Assembly (NCBI GenBank): GCA_963697205.1
Contig: CAVONB010000011.1
Span: 184,208 to 248,207 of the forward strand
Length of the DNA: 64,000 nt
Direction: 5' to 3'
Source: CAVONB01 sp963697205
GTDB lineage: Bacteria; Pseudomonadota; Alphaproteobacteria; Rhizobiales; Hyphomicrobiaceae
Below, piece by piece: positions 1 through 12,247 of this stretch. The first letter of the stretch is position 1. Each line of letters opens with the position of its first letter. The translations under genes were made by a program, and so were the position numbers. The notes under the pieces were generated by a model. That model did not search any database and was not told the origin of the DNA. It saw only the letters and a program-made list of their open reading frames with translations.

Positions 1-111
1 GGCGGCTTTGCTGGTGACTTTCGGTGGTTGCGATTTGGCCTTGATCGTGCGCGGCTGGGGGGAGGCCTTGAGTGGCTTAGCCTTGGCAGGCACTTTCTTG
101 GACTGGGCCAT
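1..111 (-). CDS. N-terminus of a Lys/Pro-rich protein, probably CarD family (cut by window edge)
   Basis: Only the first 37 codons are inside the window, read leftwards from an ATG at 109-111. They encode a basic, low-complexity segment rich in Lys, Ala and Pro (begins MAQSKKVPAKAKPLKAS). Alphaproteobacterial CarD-family transcription factors carry such extensions before the RNA-polymerase-binding domain, and carD commonly follows fdxA on the same strand, as here. The CarD identity is therefore inferred from context and composition only; no diagnostic domain is visible. A purine-rich stretch (GAGAGCGAGA) lies just upstream of the ATG as a possible ribosome binding site. Confidence 0.45.
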   Translation of the reverse strand, partial: MAQSKKVPAKAKPLKASPQPRTIKAKSQPPKVTSKAA

Positions 112-579
112 TGGTGTCGTCTCGCTCTCTGCTTTGACCTCGGCAAGGACGCGCCAAGGACGTTATAGTATTGCGCCACCCGCGTTGCGTGTCGTCGCCT
201 GCCCTAAGGAGGACACGTCCTCCCGCGGGCTGCCCCCGGCGTCACGCCGCCCTTTGCGCCTGACCGCACAAAAGGCATTATTATTGTGTTTTCAGTGACT
301 TCGTTCTTAGTCGTCGACAGTTTCGCGAGCGCAGACGACCGTCACGTCCGCTCGCTTCCGAGGGCGTGGTGGTCGTCCGGTAGAGGGTGCGTCTGTCAAC
401 GGCGTCGTCAGCTCTGCCACTAGACGGCTAATGTAACACATTCTTCACGCAAAATGAAGCTCCCACGCTGAGCTAGCGTCAGGCACCGCTTAATGCAATA
501 GGTAAAGATGTAGTCGTCCGACGTCTGGGATTTCCCCGGCGAACAACTAGAAATTATCGTTAACGCCTGGACTCTGCGT
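112..579. other. Intergenic region between fdxA and the CarD-like gene
   Basis: About 470 bases with no convincing reading frame; the frames that stay open lack family-like composition. Short AT-richer patches around 275-300 and 420-560 stand out from the GC-rich surroundings and could hold the promoter of the leftward gene, but I could not define -35/-10 elements or a clear fdxA terminator hairpin. Confidence 0.4.
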
Positions 580-918
580 CTAGTCGCCCTCGCCGGGTTC
601 CGAGGAAAAAAATCTCTCCATCTTGGCCTTTTCATCTTTGTACTTGTCCGCCTCCGGTAACGGCGGCTTCTTTGCCGTGATGTTCGGCCACTTTTCCGCG
701 TACTCGCGGTTCAGCTCAATCCACTTCTCCAAGCCCGGTTCCGTGTCCGGCCGAATGGCCTCCACGGGGCATTCGGGCTCGCAGACACCGCAATCGATGC
801 ACTCGTCGGGGTGGATGACGAGCATGTTCGCGCCTTCGTAGAAACAGTTCACTGGGCACACCTCGACGCAGTCGGTGTACTTGCACTTGATGCACTCATC
901 TTTGACGACGAAGGTCAT
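580..918 (-). CDS. fdxA: Seven-iron ferredoxin FdxA
   Basis: A 112-residue cytosolic electron carrier of the Azotobacter FdI type with one [3Fe-4S] and one [4Fe-4S] cluster. All ligand cysteines are present: Cys9, Cys17 and Cys50 for the 3Fe cluster, and Cys21, Cys40, Cys43 and Cys46 for the 4Fe cluster; Cys12 and Cys25 are the usual extra cysteines. The second half (from about residue 60) is the acidic, Lys-rich C-terminal extension typical of this type. Length is normal. It lies downstream of the S4-domain gene and upstream of the Lys-rich CarD-like gene on the same strand, a common alphaproteobacterial order. The electron partner cannot be told from sequence. Confidence 0.95.
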   Translation of the reverse strand: MTFVVKDECIKCKYTDCVEVCPVNCFYEGANMLVIHPDECIDCGVCEPECPVEAIRPDTEPGLEKWIELNREYAEKWPNITAKKPPLPEADKYKDEKAKMERFFSSEPGEGD

Positions 919-1105
919 GGGCTCTCATCCAGAGCTGAATTCGAAGGTCACCTGATAGCCGGACCGCCGCGCTGCCAGTACCGGTCGCGTTGTCGCAAGC
1001 CGGGCGGAACGGTTCGGCGCAGTCTGTCCCGCATGTAGGCTATTCGCCGCCCCGTGTCAGTAGCCCCGCACCGTATTGCCGCGATGAGCCGGTCTGCGGG
1101 GCCCA

Positions 1106-1590
1106 TCAGCCCCGTTTCAGCGCGATCAGCGCGCGGCGGGCCTGCTTGTCTGGGCGCGCGGGCGGCTCAGGTGACGGCGACAAATCCTGCGCCGTGTCCC
1201 CGGCCGGGTCCACGTGGCCGACGCCGTCGCTGTCCGGCCCCGGTTCGGCGCCATCGTCTGGATGCGCGCCCATGCCTGTCGCGGCCGACGAACCCGACCC
1301 TGGCGTCAGATCCTCAAAAAGCGTGCGCGCCTCGCTTGCCGAACCGCGCCGCACCCCCGCTGCCACCACCTTCAGCACGCGAACCTGCCGGTGGGCGGTG
1401 ACGGTCACGACGTCGCCGGACTTGACGGCATGGCTGGGCTTGGCAATCCGGCTGCGATTGACCCGCACTTTGCCGTCCTCCACGAGGCCGGCCGCCAGCG
1501 TGCGTGTCTTCACGACGCGCGCGAACCAGAGCCACTTGTCGAGGCGCTGCGTGGCCTCTGGCTCCGGTGCGTGCGCCGCGTGTGTCGCCA

Positions 1591-1591
<1 letters not shown>
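1106..1591 (-). CDS. S4-domain RNA-binding protein (HslR-like)
   Basis: A 161-residue protein with an S4 RNA-binding domain at about residues 14-75; the motif RLDKWLWFARVVKTR is characteristic of Hsp15/HslR-type proteins, which bind rRNA or stalled 50S subunits. The remainder is an acidic, Pro/Gly-rich tail ending in a short basic patch (RRALIALKRG). Its ATG shares one base with the TGA of the upstream helicase gene (TGATG at 1591), so translation is probably coupled to the helicase. Helicase-S4-fdxA is a conserved alphaproteobacterial order. The role in ribosome rescue is known for HslR and only inferred here. Confidence 0.88.
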
Positions 1592-5051
<3,460 letters not shown>

Positions 5052-5236
5052 ATTGGTCCACGCCTCCAGAACGCGCTTGGCGAGCAGGCATTGCAGAGCC
5101 GCAGCGCGAGATCAAGGGGATCGTTGGCAGGGGGAAGATCGGCGACCCGGTTGCAGCCGGCCCTCCGCACACGCCGAAAAGGCCGTCGGCCACGGCCTCT
5201 GGCCACCGGGGCGGCAGCGATGGCGAGCGGACGCGG

Positions 5237-6130
5237 TCAGTCGATGAAGGCAATCTGTCTCTTCTCGGAAGTTGTGATTTCCACCCGTTTGGACCTCAGC
5301 ACGGCCTGCCCGGCGATGGTCGGGATGCTGACCCGGTAGGGGATGAGAACATTGGCGTCCGGCACCGGCCGCAGGCCGACCTCGATGCCGTCGTTGGAGG
5401 CCATGTACTTGGTTTCCTTGTTCATCCGGTAGCCCGCGATCGGCACGTAGCGCACGCTGCACACGTATCCGACGTTGGGCTGGCCGCTGGCGCGCTTTTC
5501 CGCGATCCGCTCCTGGCGCCGGAAACTGAACACCAGATCGAAGCGCTGCTTGCCATCGAAGATCGCCAGCCTGCGCGCACAAGGGTTGCCGGGCTCGTAG
5601 CGGGTCACCGACAGGATCGCCGTCAGCGGATCGAGCACGTCCTTCATGTGCTGGGGCTTCAACGGCACGTTGTCGGGATGGCTGTCGCTCGGCGGCACGA
5701 TGCTGACGTCGGCGATCCGTGATCCCGAAAAGCCGAGCTTGACAGAGCCAGATTTGGAGTTGGAGCGGTAGTCGAAGGCATAGCCGGCCGGCTTTGGCTC
5801 GCGTCCGGCGAGCTTGCCCGAGCTATTGGTCGAGCCCCGCCACTTGAACGCGCCGAGCAGCGCCGAGAGCTTGGCGCTGCTGCGCAGCACGTAGGATTTT
5901 CCGTCGACCTCGGAAACGAAATTGAAGTCGCCGACGTCGAAGCCGGCGAACGAGATGCCGTACTGTGCCACCACCCGGCTCGGCCACTGATCCTTGGCGA
6001 GCGCCGCGCCGGGCGCCCACGCCAGGCCAGCCAAGGCGATGGCGGCCATGGCCAAGCCTGCCATGACGGGTGCACGCCAGGGCTGGCGCGAATGCGGACT
6101 GCGGGCCGCTGGGCCCGTGGCAGGCGTCAT
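5237..6130 (-). CDS. DUF3108 exported protein
   Basis: A 297-residue protein with an N-terminal hydrophobic segment (about residues 22-42, ending in an ALA-K type cleavage site), followed by a beta-rich domain typical of DUF3108: QYGISFAGFDVGDFNF near residue 55, a central Ser/Lys-rich strand region (YRSNSKSGSVKLGF), the DPLTAIL motif and a C-terminal IPYRVSIPTIAG segment. The family is periplasmic or envelope-associated in Proteobacteria and has no settled function. ATG at 6128-6130 is preceded by GGGGGA at suitable spacing. It is followed by the helicase on the same strand and is divergent from the hydrolase at 6320. Confidence 0.82.
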   Translation of the reverse strand: MTPATGPAARSPHSRQPWRAPVMAGLAMAAIALAGLAWAPGAALAKDQWPSRVVAQYGISFAGFDVGDFNFVSEVDGKSYVLRSSAKLSALLGAFKWRGSTNSSGKLAGREPKPAGYAFDYRSNSKSGSVKLGFSGSRIADVSIVPPSDSHPDNVPLKPQHMKDVLDPLTAILSVTRYEPGNPCARRLAIFDGKQRFDLVFSFRRQERIAEKRASGQPNVGYVCSVRYVPIAGYRMNKETKYMASNDGIEVGLRPVPDANVLIPYRVSIPTIAGQAVLRSKRVEITTSEKRQIAFID

Positions 6131-6319
6131 GATGTCGGTATCCCCCACAGCGCGAGCCAGGAAGCGGCCCGCGGTAAAGGCGGTTTGCGTCAAATATGTG
6201 TCGCCCGGCCATCCGCCGCCGGTCACAGCGCGACCTTGAAAGCACACCGCGCCGGGCAACCGTGCCACACGGGTCGGCCGGCCTTTTCCTCGCCGTACGT
6301 CAGAGGCTAGCATCGGGTC

Positions 6320-7801
6320 ATGCAACCTGGAGACCGCTGGCGCGCCGCGCTCGAGACCTATCCGGCCAGAGTTCAGGCCGCACACCCAGTCGGCCCCGCA
6401 GGCGTCGGCAACGGTGCGCTGCGCTTCGGCGTGGATACGGGGATCGTGGCCGAGTTCGACGCGCTCATGGCTTTGGCCACCGCGCCCGCCGATACCGAGG
6501 CCGAGCTTGTCGGTCAACTCGACACCCTCTATCGCCGCCTGTTCTCCGTCGACCTCGCCCACTACGATTTGGCCGAAGCGCGCCGGCATGCCCCTGATCT
6601 CGTTGCCAAGCTGTTCGCCATGCGCCTGTCGCTCGGCGACAGCATCGGCACATGGCAACGCGACGGCCTGATGGGCCGCGCCGCGCAGCGCGCCCTGCGC
6701 GATGCCTTCCGCGCCGCGCGGTATGCGTCCGATATGCTTGGCGAGCTGACCATTGATCACGCACACGTTCCAGAGGGCCAGGGCCCGTTCCCTGCGTTCA
6801 CGGGACCGCATCGTAATACGGATGTCAATTCGCGCTTCGGCCGGCTGACGTTTCGCTCCGGCGACGTGCTCCTTGTGCGCGGCGCCCATCACAACAGCGC
6901 CGCGATCGCGCGCATCGGCGACGTCGACTCCCAGTTCAGCCATCTCGCCATGGTGCACGTCGACGTCAACGGCAACGCATGGGTCGTTGAGAGCCTGATC
7001 GAGGTCGGTGCCATCATCACGCCGCTCGACGAGCATCGCGCCCACGGCATCGGCCGGGCGATCCTTTTCCGCCATCGCGACGAGGCCTTGGCCGCCGCCG
7101 CTGCCGACGCCATCAGCGACCTCGTCGCTTTCTCGCTGGAAAGCTACCGCCGCCGCATCCTCTACGATTTCACCATGGAACTCGACAACAACCGGCGGCG
7201 CATGTTCTGCTCCAAGCTCGTCCGCACCGCCTTCGAGATCGCCAGCCGCGGCCGCGTCGTACTGCCGACCTTCCCGACCCGGCTGGAGGCGAAGAACCCG
7301 GATTTCTTCAGCCGCGTCGGCGTCACCGCCAAACAGACTTTTGCGCCCGGCGACATGGAGCTGGAGCCCGACTTCGACGTTGTCGCGGAGTGGCGCGACT
7401 GGCGGCTGACCTCGCAGCTTAGGCTGCAGGACATGATCATGACCAAGCTGTTCGAGTGGATGGAGACGCGCGACTACGTCTTCCGCGAGGACTGGTCGAT
7501 CCGGCTGATCTCTATCCTGGGCCGCCTGGCGAGCCACCTGTCCGACGACGCCAAGGACCTGATCGCGTCCGTCGTGCCCAAGGTACCGATCAATATGTCG
7601 CGTCGCACCATCTCCGTCATCGCCATGCTGCACAAGACCGCCGAACCGCTCCTGGCGCACCTCAAGGCGATCGAGGACTTGCATATCGATCGCACCGGCA
7701 AGCCGCTGCATCCGCGCGTGGTGCTGGCCGAGCTGGAAGGATGGCGCGAGCGGCACGGCAATCGGGTTGGCTACCTGGCGCCGGGCGACGGTGGGCGATG
7801 A
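6320..7801 (+). CDS. Permuted papain-like (YiiX/DUF830, NlpC/P60-type) cysteine hydrolase
   Basis: A 493-residue protein. The middle (about residues 165-320) resembles the circularly permuted NlpC/P60 family: a strand with GDVLLVRG, a histidine in FSHLAMVHVD, and the cysteine motif MFCSKLVRTAF around residue 298. In the family, Cys and His form the catalytic pair that cleaves amide or ester bonds, often in cell-wall or lipid substrates. The N-terminal 160 residues and the C-terminal 150 are helical and not recognised. No signal peptide is seen, so the location is uncertain. It is transcribed divergently from the DUF3108 gene. Substrate is unknown. Confidence 0.72.
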   Translation: MQPGDRWRAALETYPARVQAAHPVGPAGVGNGALRFGVDTGIVAEFDALMALATAPADTEAELVGQLDTLYRRLFSVDLAHYDLAEARRHAPDLVAKLFAMRLSLGDSIGTWQRDGLMGRAAQRALRDAFRAARYASDMLGELTIDHAHVPEGQGPFPAFTGPHRNTDVNSRFGRLTFRSGDVLLVRGAHHNSAAIARIGDVDSQFSHLAMVHVDVNGNAWVVESLIEVGAIITPLDEHRAHGIGRAILFRHRDEALAAAAADAISDLVAFSLESYRRRILYDFTMELDNNRRRMFCSKLVRTAFEIASRGRVVLPTFPTRLEAKNPDFFSRVGVTAKQTFAPGDMELEPDFDVVAEWRDWRLTSQLRLQDMIMTKLFEWMETRDYVFREDWSIRLISILGRLASHLSDDAKDLIASVVPKVPINMSRRTISVIAMLHKTAEPLLAHLKAIEDLHIDRTGKPLHPRVVLAELEGWRERHGNRVGYLAPGDGGR

Positions 7802-8054
7802 GCCGGCGCGCGGCCACGCGGGACGCATCGTCGGCTCGTGGTCACTCGGCCCTAGCTCACGCGGAATTGAGTGCACGACGCGCCGATCTGTCCCGGCCCG
7901 GCGGCGGTGCTTCAACTGGCGTTCATCGGGATTTTGGCGTAATCGGGCGCCAGAATGTGGTTTGCGTCAGGTCGTGTCAGGTCGTGTGAGAGCCGGCGAC
8001 GCTCCGCAGCGCCACGCCAGCCAAGCCCCGTAACGAGGGCGACCATAGGAGATG

Positions 8055-8780
8055 ATGACCGTGCCGAATCTTGCTGACGCTCTGAGAGGCCCCCACTCGC
8101 ACGGTGCCCAGTCGCGCGCTGTCCTGTCGCGTCGTGCCCTGATCGCTGCGGCCGGTGTGCTCGTCGCCGGCGGGATCCTGGGTGGTGTCGTTCCAGGTCT
8201 CGGGGCCTTTCCCGCTGCTGCCGCCGAGCCGACACCGGAGGAGATCGCGACACCGGGCGGCCTGCCCGACATCATCCTCGGCAAGGCGGACGCACCCGTC
8301 ACGATCGTCGAATACGCGTCGCTGACGTGCGGCCACTGCGCGCAGTTCCACCAGACCACATATCCCGCGCTGATGGCCAAGTATGTGGACACCGGCAAGG
8401 TCAGGCTGATCCTCAGGGACTTCCCGCTCGACAATCTCGCGGCGGCCGGCGCCATGCTCGTGCGCTGCCAGGAACCCGCCAAGGCGCCCGACGTCATCAA
8501 GACCTTGTTCGAGAAGCGCAGCGAGTGGGTCGTGCCCGGCAATCCGCTGCCCCAGCTGTTCGCCGTCGTGAAGCCGCTCGGCTTCACGCAGGAGGTCTTC
8601 GACAAATGCATCACCGATCAGAAGATGCTCGAGAAGATCGCCGCCGAGCGCGCGCGGGCGTCGCAGAAGTTCGGTGTCAGCTCCACGCCCACATTCTTCG
8701 TCAACGGCAAGAAGCAGGCGGGCGCTTTGTCGATCGAGGATCTCGACAAGGTCATCGCGCCGCTGTTGAACAAGAGCTGA
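8055..8780 (+). CDS. DsbA-like thiol:disulfide oxidoreductase with Tat-like signal
   Basis: A 241-residue secreted thioredoxin-fold protein. The N-terminus carries a twin-arginine-like signal (SRRALIAAAG, residues about 24-33) followed by a hydrophobic stretch and AAAAEP cleavage region. The active site is CGHC at Cys92/Cys95, followed by the DsbA_2 type domain and the cis-Pro loop (STPTFFVNG). Likely acts in the periplasm on disulfide formation. ATG at 8055 was preferred to 8052 because the GGAG of the ribosome site is better spaced. The next gene is a second member of the family, so the two look like a small operon of diverged duplicates. Confidence 0.88.
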   Translation: MTVPNLADALRGPHSHGAQSRAVLSRRALIAAAGVLVAGGILGGVVPGLGAFPAAAAEPTPEEIATPGGLPDIILGKADAPVTIVEYASLTCGHCAQFHQTTYPALMAKYVDTGKVRLILRDFPLDNLAAAGAMLVRCQEPAKAPDVIKTLFEKRSEWVVPGNPLPQLFAVVKPLGFTQEVFDKCITDQKMLEKIAAERARASQKFGVSSTPTFFVNGKKQAGALSIEDLDKVIAPLLNKS

Positions 8781-8834
8781 GGGTTCAGGGGGGCCGATCG
8801 GGCCAAGCTGAGACGCGTTGGGGGGATGAGGGCA

Positions 8835-9653
8835 ATGGCTGAGAAGCGACGAGCTTCGGCCTGGATGGCTGCGCTGATAGCCGCTATGCTGGCCGCAGCC
8901 TGCGCCGGCGATGGCGCCGGCCCGACCGCCGGATTGTCGATCGATGCGCCAGCGGCCGGCGGCAGCGCGGGCCTGTTGACCGGCGCCACCAACGCCAAGG
9001 CGTCATTCAATCCCTTCGAAATGCCGGGCGGCGGACCGCCGCCTTCGCGTGACGTCATCGTCAATCCGACGCTTTCTGAGGTGTTGAAGACCGGTGCGCT
9101 GCCCGAACGCAGCCTTGGTCAGGCCACCGCGCCCGTGACACTCGTCAAGTATGCCTCGATGACCTGCCCCTACTGCCGCAAGTTCCAGGCCGAGGTCTTC
9201 CCCGAGCTCAAGCGCACCTATATCGACACCGGCAAGGTGCGCTTCATCCTGCGCGAGTTTCCCATCGGCAAGCAGTCGGGTCTGGCCACCATCGCGCTGC
9301 GCTGCGCGCCTGCAGACAAGCATTTCGCGCTCTACGACAAGCTGATGGCGCAGCAACCGTCCTGGGTGTCCCAGGAAGTTCGCCCCGACCCCATCTTCAA
9401 GGTGGCCGCCCAGGTCGGCGTCACGCGCGCCCAGTTCGATGCCTGTCGCAACGACGCCAAGCTGGCGCAGGATCTCGCCTGGGTGAAGGATCGCGGCCGC
9501 ACGCTCGGCATCATCGGCACGCCGAACTTCTTTCTCAACGGCCGCCTCATCAAGACCACGCTGGACTGGCCGGGGTTGAAGGCGCAGATCGACGCCGAGC
9601 TGGCCGGCCGTCCGGCCACGACCGCTGCCGCGCCGGTAAAGCCACAGCGCTGA
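8835..9653 (+). CDS. Second DsbA-like thioredoxin-fold protein, possible lipoprotein
   Basis: A 272-residue paralogue of the preceding gene. It has a hydrophobic N-terminus ending in LAAAC, which could act as a weak lipobox, then a Pro/Gly-rich linker of about 60 residues, and a thioredoxin domain with active site CPYC at Cys111/Cys114. The cis-Pro loop reads GTPNFFLNG. Expected role is disulfide chemistry on envelope proteins. The start at 8835 has a G-rich Shine-Dalgarno (8820-8825); an upstream ATG at 8826 lies too close to it. The CPYC rather than CGHC active site suggests a redox potential different from its neighbour. Confidence 0.87.
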   Translation: MAEKRRASAWMAALIAAMLAAACAGDGAGPTAGLSIDAPAAGGSAGLLTGATNAKASFNPFEMPGGGPPPSRDVIVNPTLSEVLKTGALPERSLGQATAPVTLVKYASMTCPYCRKFQAEVFPELKRTYIDTGKVRFILREFPIGKQSGLATIALRCAPADKHFALYDKLMAQQPSWVSQEVRPDPIFKVAAQVGVTRAQFDACRNDAKLAQDLAWVKDRGRTLGIIGTPNFFLNGRLIKTTLDWPGLKAQIDAELAGRPATTAAAPVKPQR

Positions 9654-9819
9654 AACCCGTCTCTGCGATCGGACCGAGATCCGTTACCACCCGACCCGGA
9701 CGACTCCTGATCATTGCCGCTTGACCTGACGTCTGGCCGATGGCATCGGGCGCGTCGTCGGGCGGATCGCTTCGGCACAAGCGAGGGCCGGCTGCGGCCT
9801 GGTCTCCTGGAGGCAGGTC

Positions 9820-12240
9820 GTGAGTGAGGTCGTGCGTCCCGATGCGGGACCCGATGTCGGGACCGACGCGAGATGCGGTGAGCGGTGCGCGGCGCATGCC
9901 GCTCATCCAGCGTCCGTCGTTGCGGCCGGCTGGCCCTACGCGGCAACGCTCGCCGTCTGGCTGGTCGCGGTATCCCGCTGGCTGATGACCGGCACCACCA
10001 TCCCCTGGGACGCGAAGAACCAGTTCTACGCCTTCTTCCGCTTTCTGGCCGACGCGTTCTCCACCGGCACCTCGCCGTTCTGGAACCCCTACCATTACGG
10101 CGGCCACCCCGCGATCGCGGACCCCCAGTCGCTGATCTTCTCGCCGCCGTTCCTGCTGTGGGCCTGGCTCGATCCCGCCCCGACGCTGCGCGCGTTCGAT
10201 CTGATGGTGCTGGCCCACCTGCTGGTCGGTGGTCTTGCCGTCGTCGCGCTCGGCCGTCGCCGCGCCTGGTCGGGTGCGGCAAGCGTCTTGGCCGCGACCG
10301 TCTTCATGCTCGGCGCCGCCGCCTCCGCACGCCTCAACCACGTCGGCATCATCGCGTGTTACGGCCTGTTCCCACCGGCCTTGCTGGCCATGGAGCTGGC
10401 CCTCGAACGCCGATCGGTTCTATACGCGCTGACCTTCACCATCCTGGCCGCAACGATCGTGCTGGGTCGCAATCAGGTCGCGCTGATGCTGACGCTGGTC
10501 CTGCTCGCGCTGGCCGTTCGCATCGTCCTCATCGCGCCCGCACCGCGCGTCTTCCTGCGCACGCGCGCCGCGCTGTTCGGCCTTATCGCCGCGCTCGGCA
10601 CCGCGCTGGTCGCAATCCCCATGCTGCTGACGCTGCAACTCGCCGCGCTCTCCAACCGCCCCACCACGTCCCTGGCGTCCGCGCTCGAGGCTTCACTGCA
10701 TCCAGCCAACCTCGCGTCCCTCGCAATCGCCAACGTGTTCGGCGCACACACCACCGAGCCCGGCTACTGGGGACCGGGAACCGCGACGATGCCGGAGGTT
10801 GCCGCCACCGACGACAGTTTCAACTATCTGTTTGTCGGCAGCGTCCCGATCGTTCTGCTTCTGGTGCTGGGTCTCGCCGCGGGCGCGCTGCTGCGCCCGG
10901 GCCGGCGGACGCTGGCGGCGATCCTGACCGTATCGCTGCTCTTCGCGCTCGGCCGCTACACACCCCTATATTCCTTGGTCTTCGAGCACGTCCCCGGCTT
11001 TTCGTTCTTCCGCCGCCCGATCGATGCGGTGTTTATCGTCGTCCTCGCGCTGGCTCTGGCCTCGGGCGAGCTGTTGACCGTCTACGTGCGCGAGGGCTGG
11101 TCGCGGGTCAGGCTGGCCCCGGTCGCGGCGCTCACCGTGGCTGTCCTGACCGTCCTGGCCGCCGCCGTCTGGATCTCCACGCCGACCGGCAATGCATGGC
11201 GCGCAGTCGGCGCCCTCGCGCCCGCGCTCACCATGGCGGTCTTCGTCGCAGCCGTCATGGCTCTGGCGCGAACGCCGTTCGCACGCCAGCGCACGGCACT
11301 CTTCGTCACGATCCTCGCCATCGCCGAGCTCGTCTACTGGAACGCTGCCTCCCAGCTCAACGCCGAGGGCATCGACTATTACAGCGTCCTGCAACAGCCC
11401 ATGGGCGAGGACGCTGCCGTCCTGCGCGTCCTGGAAACTGAACTGGCGCGCCGTCATGCCGAGGGCGCCCGGCCCCGCGTCGAGATCGTCGGCCTGGAAG
11501 GGCCGTGGCAGAACCTCGCCGTCGTGCGCCGGATCGAGGCGACGAACGGCTACAACCCGCTGCGCATCGGCATCTACGATCGCTTTCTCGCCCCTGGCGA
11601 GGTGGCCTACGACCTGCGAGGCCGGCGCTTCCTCCCGACCTTCGCCGCCTACGACAGCGCCCTGGCGCGCGCGATGGGGCTCGAATACCTGGTCTTCGAC
11701 CGGCCGATAGAGGACGTGCGCCCGCTGGAATATCCCGAGCTCGTCGATCGGCTGATGGCGGGCCCCAAGGCTTGGATGTACCGCCTGACCGGCACCCTGC
11801 CGCGCGTGCGATTCGGCGCCGACGTGATGGTGGCCGACGGCGAGGCGACGAAGGCCGACGGCGCGCTGAGCACGCCGCCCTCCATCGAGCGCGTCGTTGT
11901 GGACCTGAAGACGCCACCAGTCCTGAAGTCCGCTCGCCCGTCGGCGACGTCTGAGCCCACCCCGCCATCTGCCGGCAGTGCCCGCATTGCTTCCTGGCGG
12001 CCGGACCGCGTCGAGATCGCCGTCGACGCCCGCATCGACGGCGTACTCGTGCTCGCAGACACCCACTATCCCGGCTGGATTGCTGAGGTGGACGGTCGCC
12101 AGACCCCCATCTTGCGTGCCGACGTCCTCTTCCGCGCGGTCGAGGTGCCGGCGGGAAGGCACGCCGTCGTCTTCCGCTACGCTCCGCTGTCCTGGGCGAA
12201 CCTGACACTGGCCGCCCGCCAGGTCTTCGCCAGACGTTGA
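9820..12240 (+). CDS. Large YfhO-like polytopic membrane protein
   Basis: An 806-residue inner-membrane protein with a first transmembrane helix at about residues 38-56 and many more up to about residue 520, then a soluble C-terminal domain. The luminal-type loop TTIPWDAKNQFYAFFRFLAD after the first helix carries the acidic residue typical of GT-C glycosyltransferase-like proteins, and the C-terminal LADTHYPGWIAEVDG motif is typical of the YfhO family. YfhO proteins modify envelope glycopolymers in Gram-positive bacteria; the substrate here is unknown. It starts at GTG 9820, preceded by CTGGAGG. It ends 7 bases before the stop of the convergent MBL gene. Confidence 0.8.
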   Translation: MSEVVRPDAGPDVGTDARCGERCAAHAAHPASVVAAGWPYAATLAVWLVAVSRWLMTGTTIPWDAKNQFYAFFRFLADAFSTGTSPFWNPYHYGGHPAIADPQSLIFSPPFLLWAWLDPAPTLRAFDLMVLAHLLVGGLAVVALGRRRAWSGAASVLAATVFMLGAAASARLNHVGIIACYGLFPPALLAMELALERRSVLYALTFTILAATIVLGRNQVALMLTLVLLALAVRIVLIAPAPRVFLRTRAALFGLIAALGTALVAIPMLLTLQLAALSNRPTTSLASALEASLHPANLASLAIANVFGAHTTEPGYWGPGTATMPEVAATDDSFNYLFVGSVPIVLLLVLGLAAGALLRPGRRTLAAILTVSLLFALGRYTPLYSLVFEHVPGFSFFRRPIDAVFIVVLALALASGELLTVYVREGWSRVRLAPVAALTVAVLTVLAAAVWISTPTGNAWRAVGALAPALTMAVFVAAVMALARTPFARQRTALFVTILAIAELVYWNAASQLNAEGIDYYSVLQQPMGEDAAVLRVLETELARRHAEGARPRVEIVGLEGPWQNLAVVRRIEATNGYNPLRIGIYDRFLAPGEVAYDLRGRRFLPTFAAYDSALARAMGLEYLVFDRPIEDVRPLEYPELVDRLMAGPKAWMYRLTGTLPRVRFGADVMVADGEATKADGALSTPPSIERVVVDLKTPPVLKSARPSATSEPTPPSAGSARIASWRPDRVEIAVDARIDGVLVLADTHYPGWIAEVDGRQTPILRADVLFRAVEVPAGRHAVVFRYAPLSWANLTLAARQVFARR

Positions 12241-12247
12241 GACAGCC

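Noticed and set aside
5237..7915. A very long open frame of 892 codons on the minus strand
   Set aside because: Only its last 297 codons (from 6130) are the real DUF3108 gene; the rest is the antisense shadow of the hydrolase at 6320-7801.
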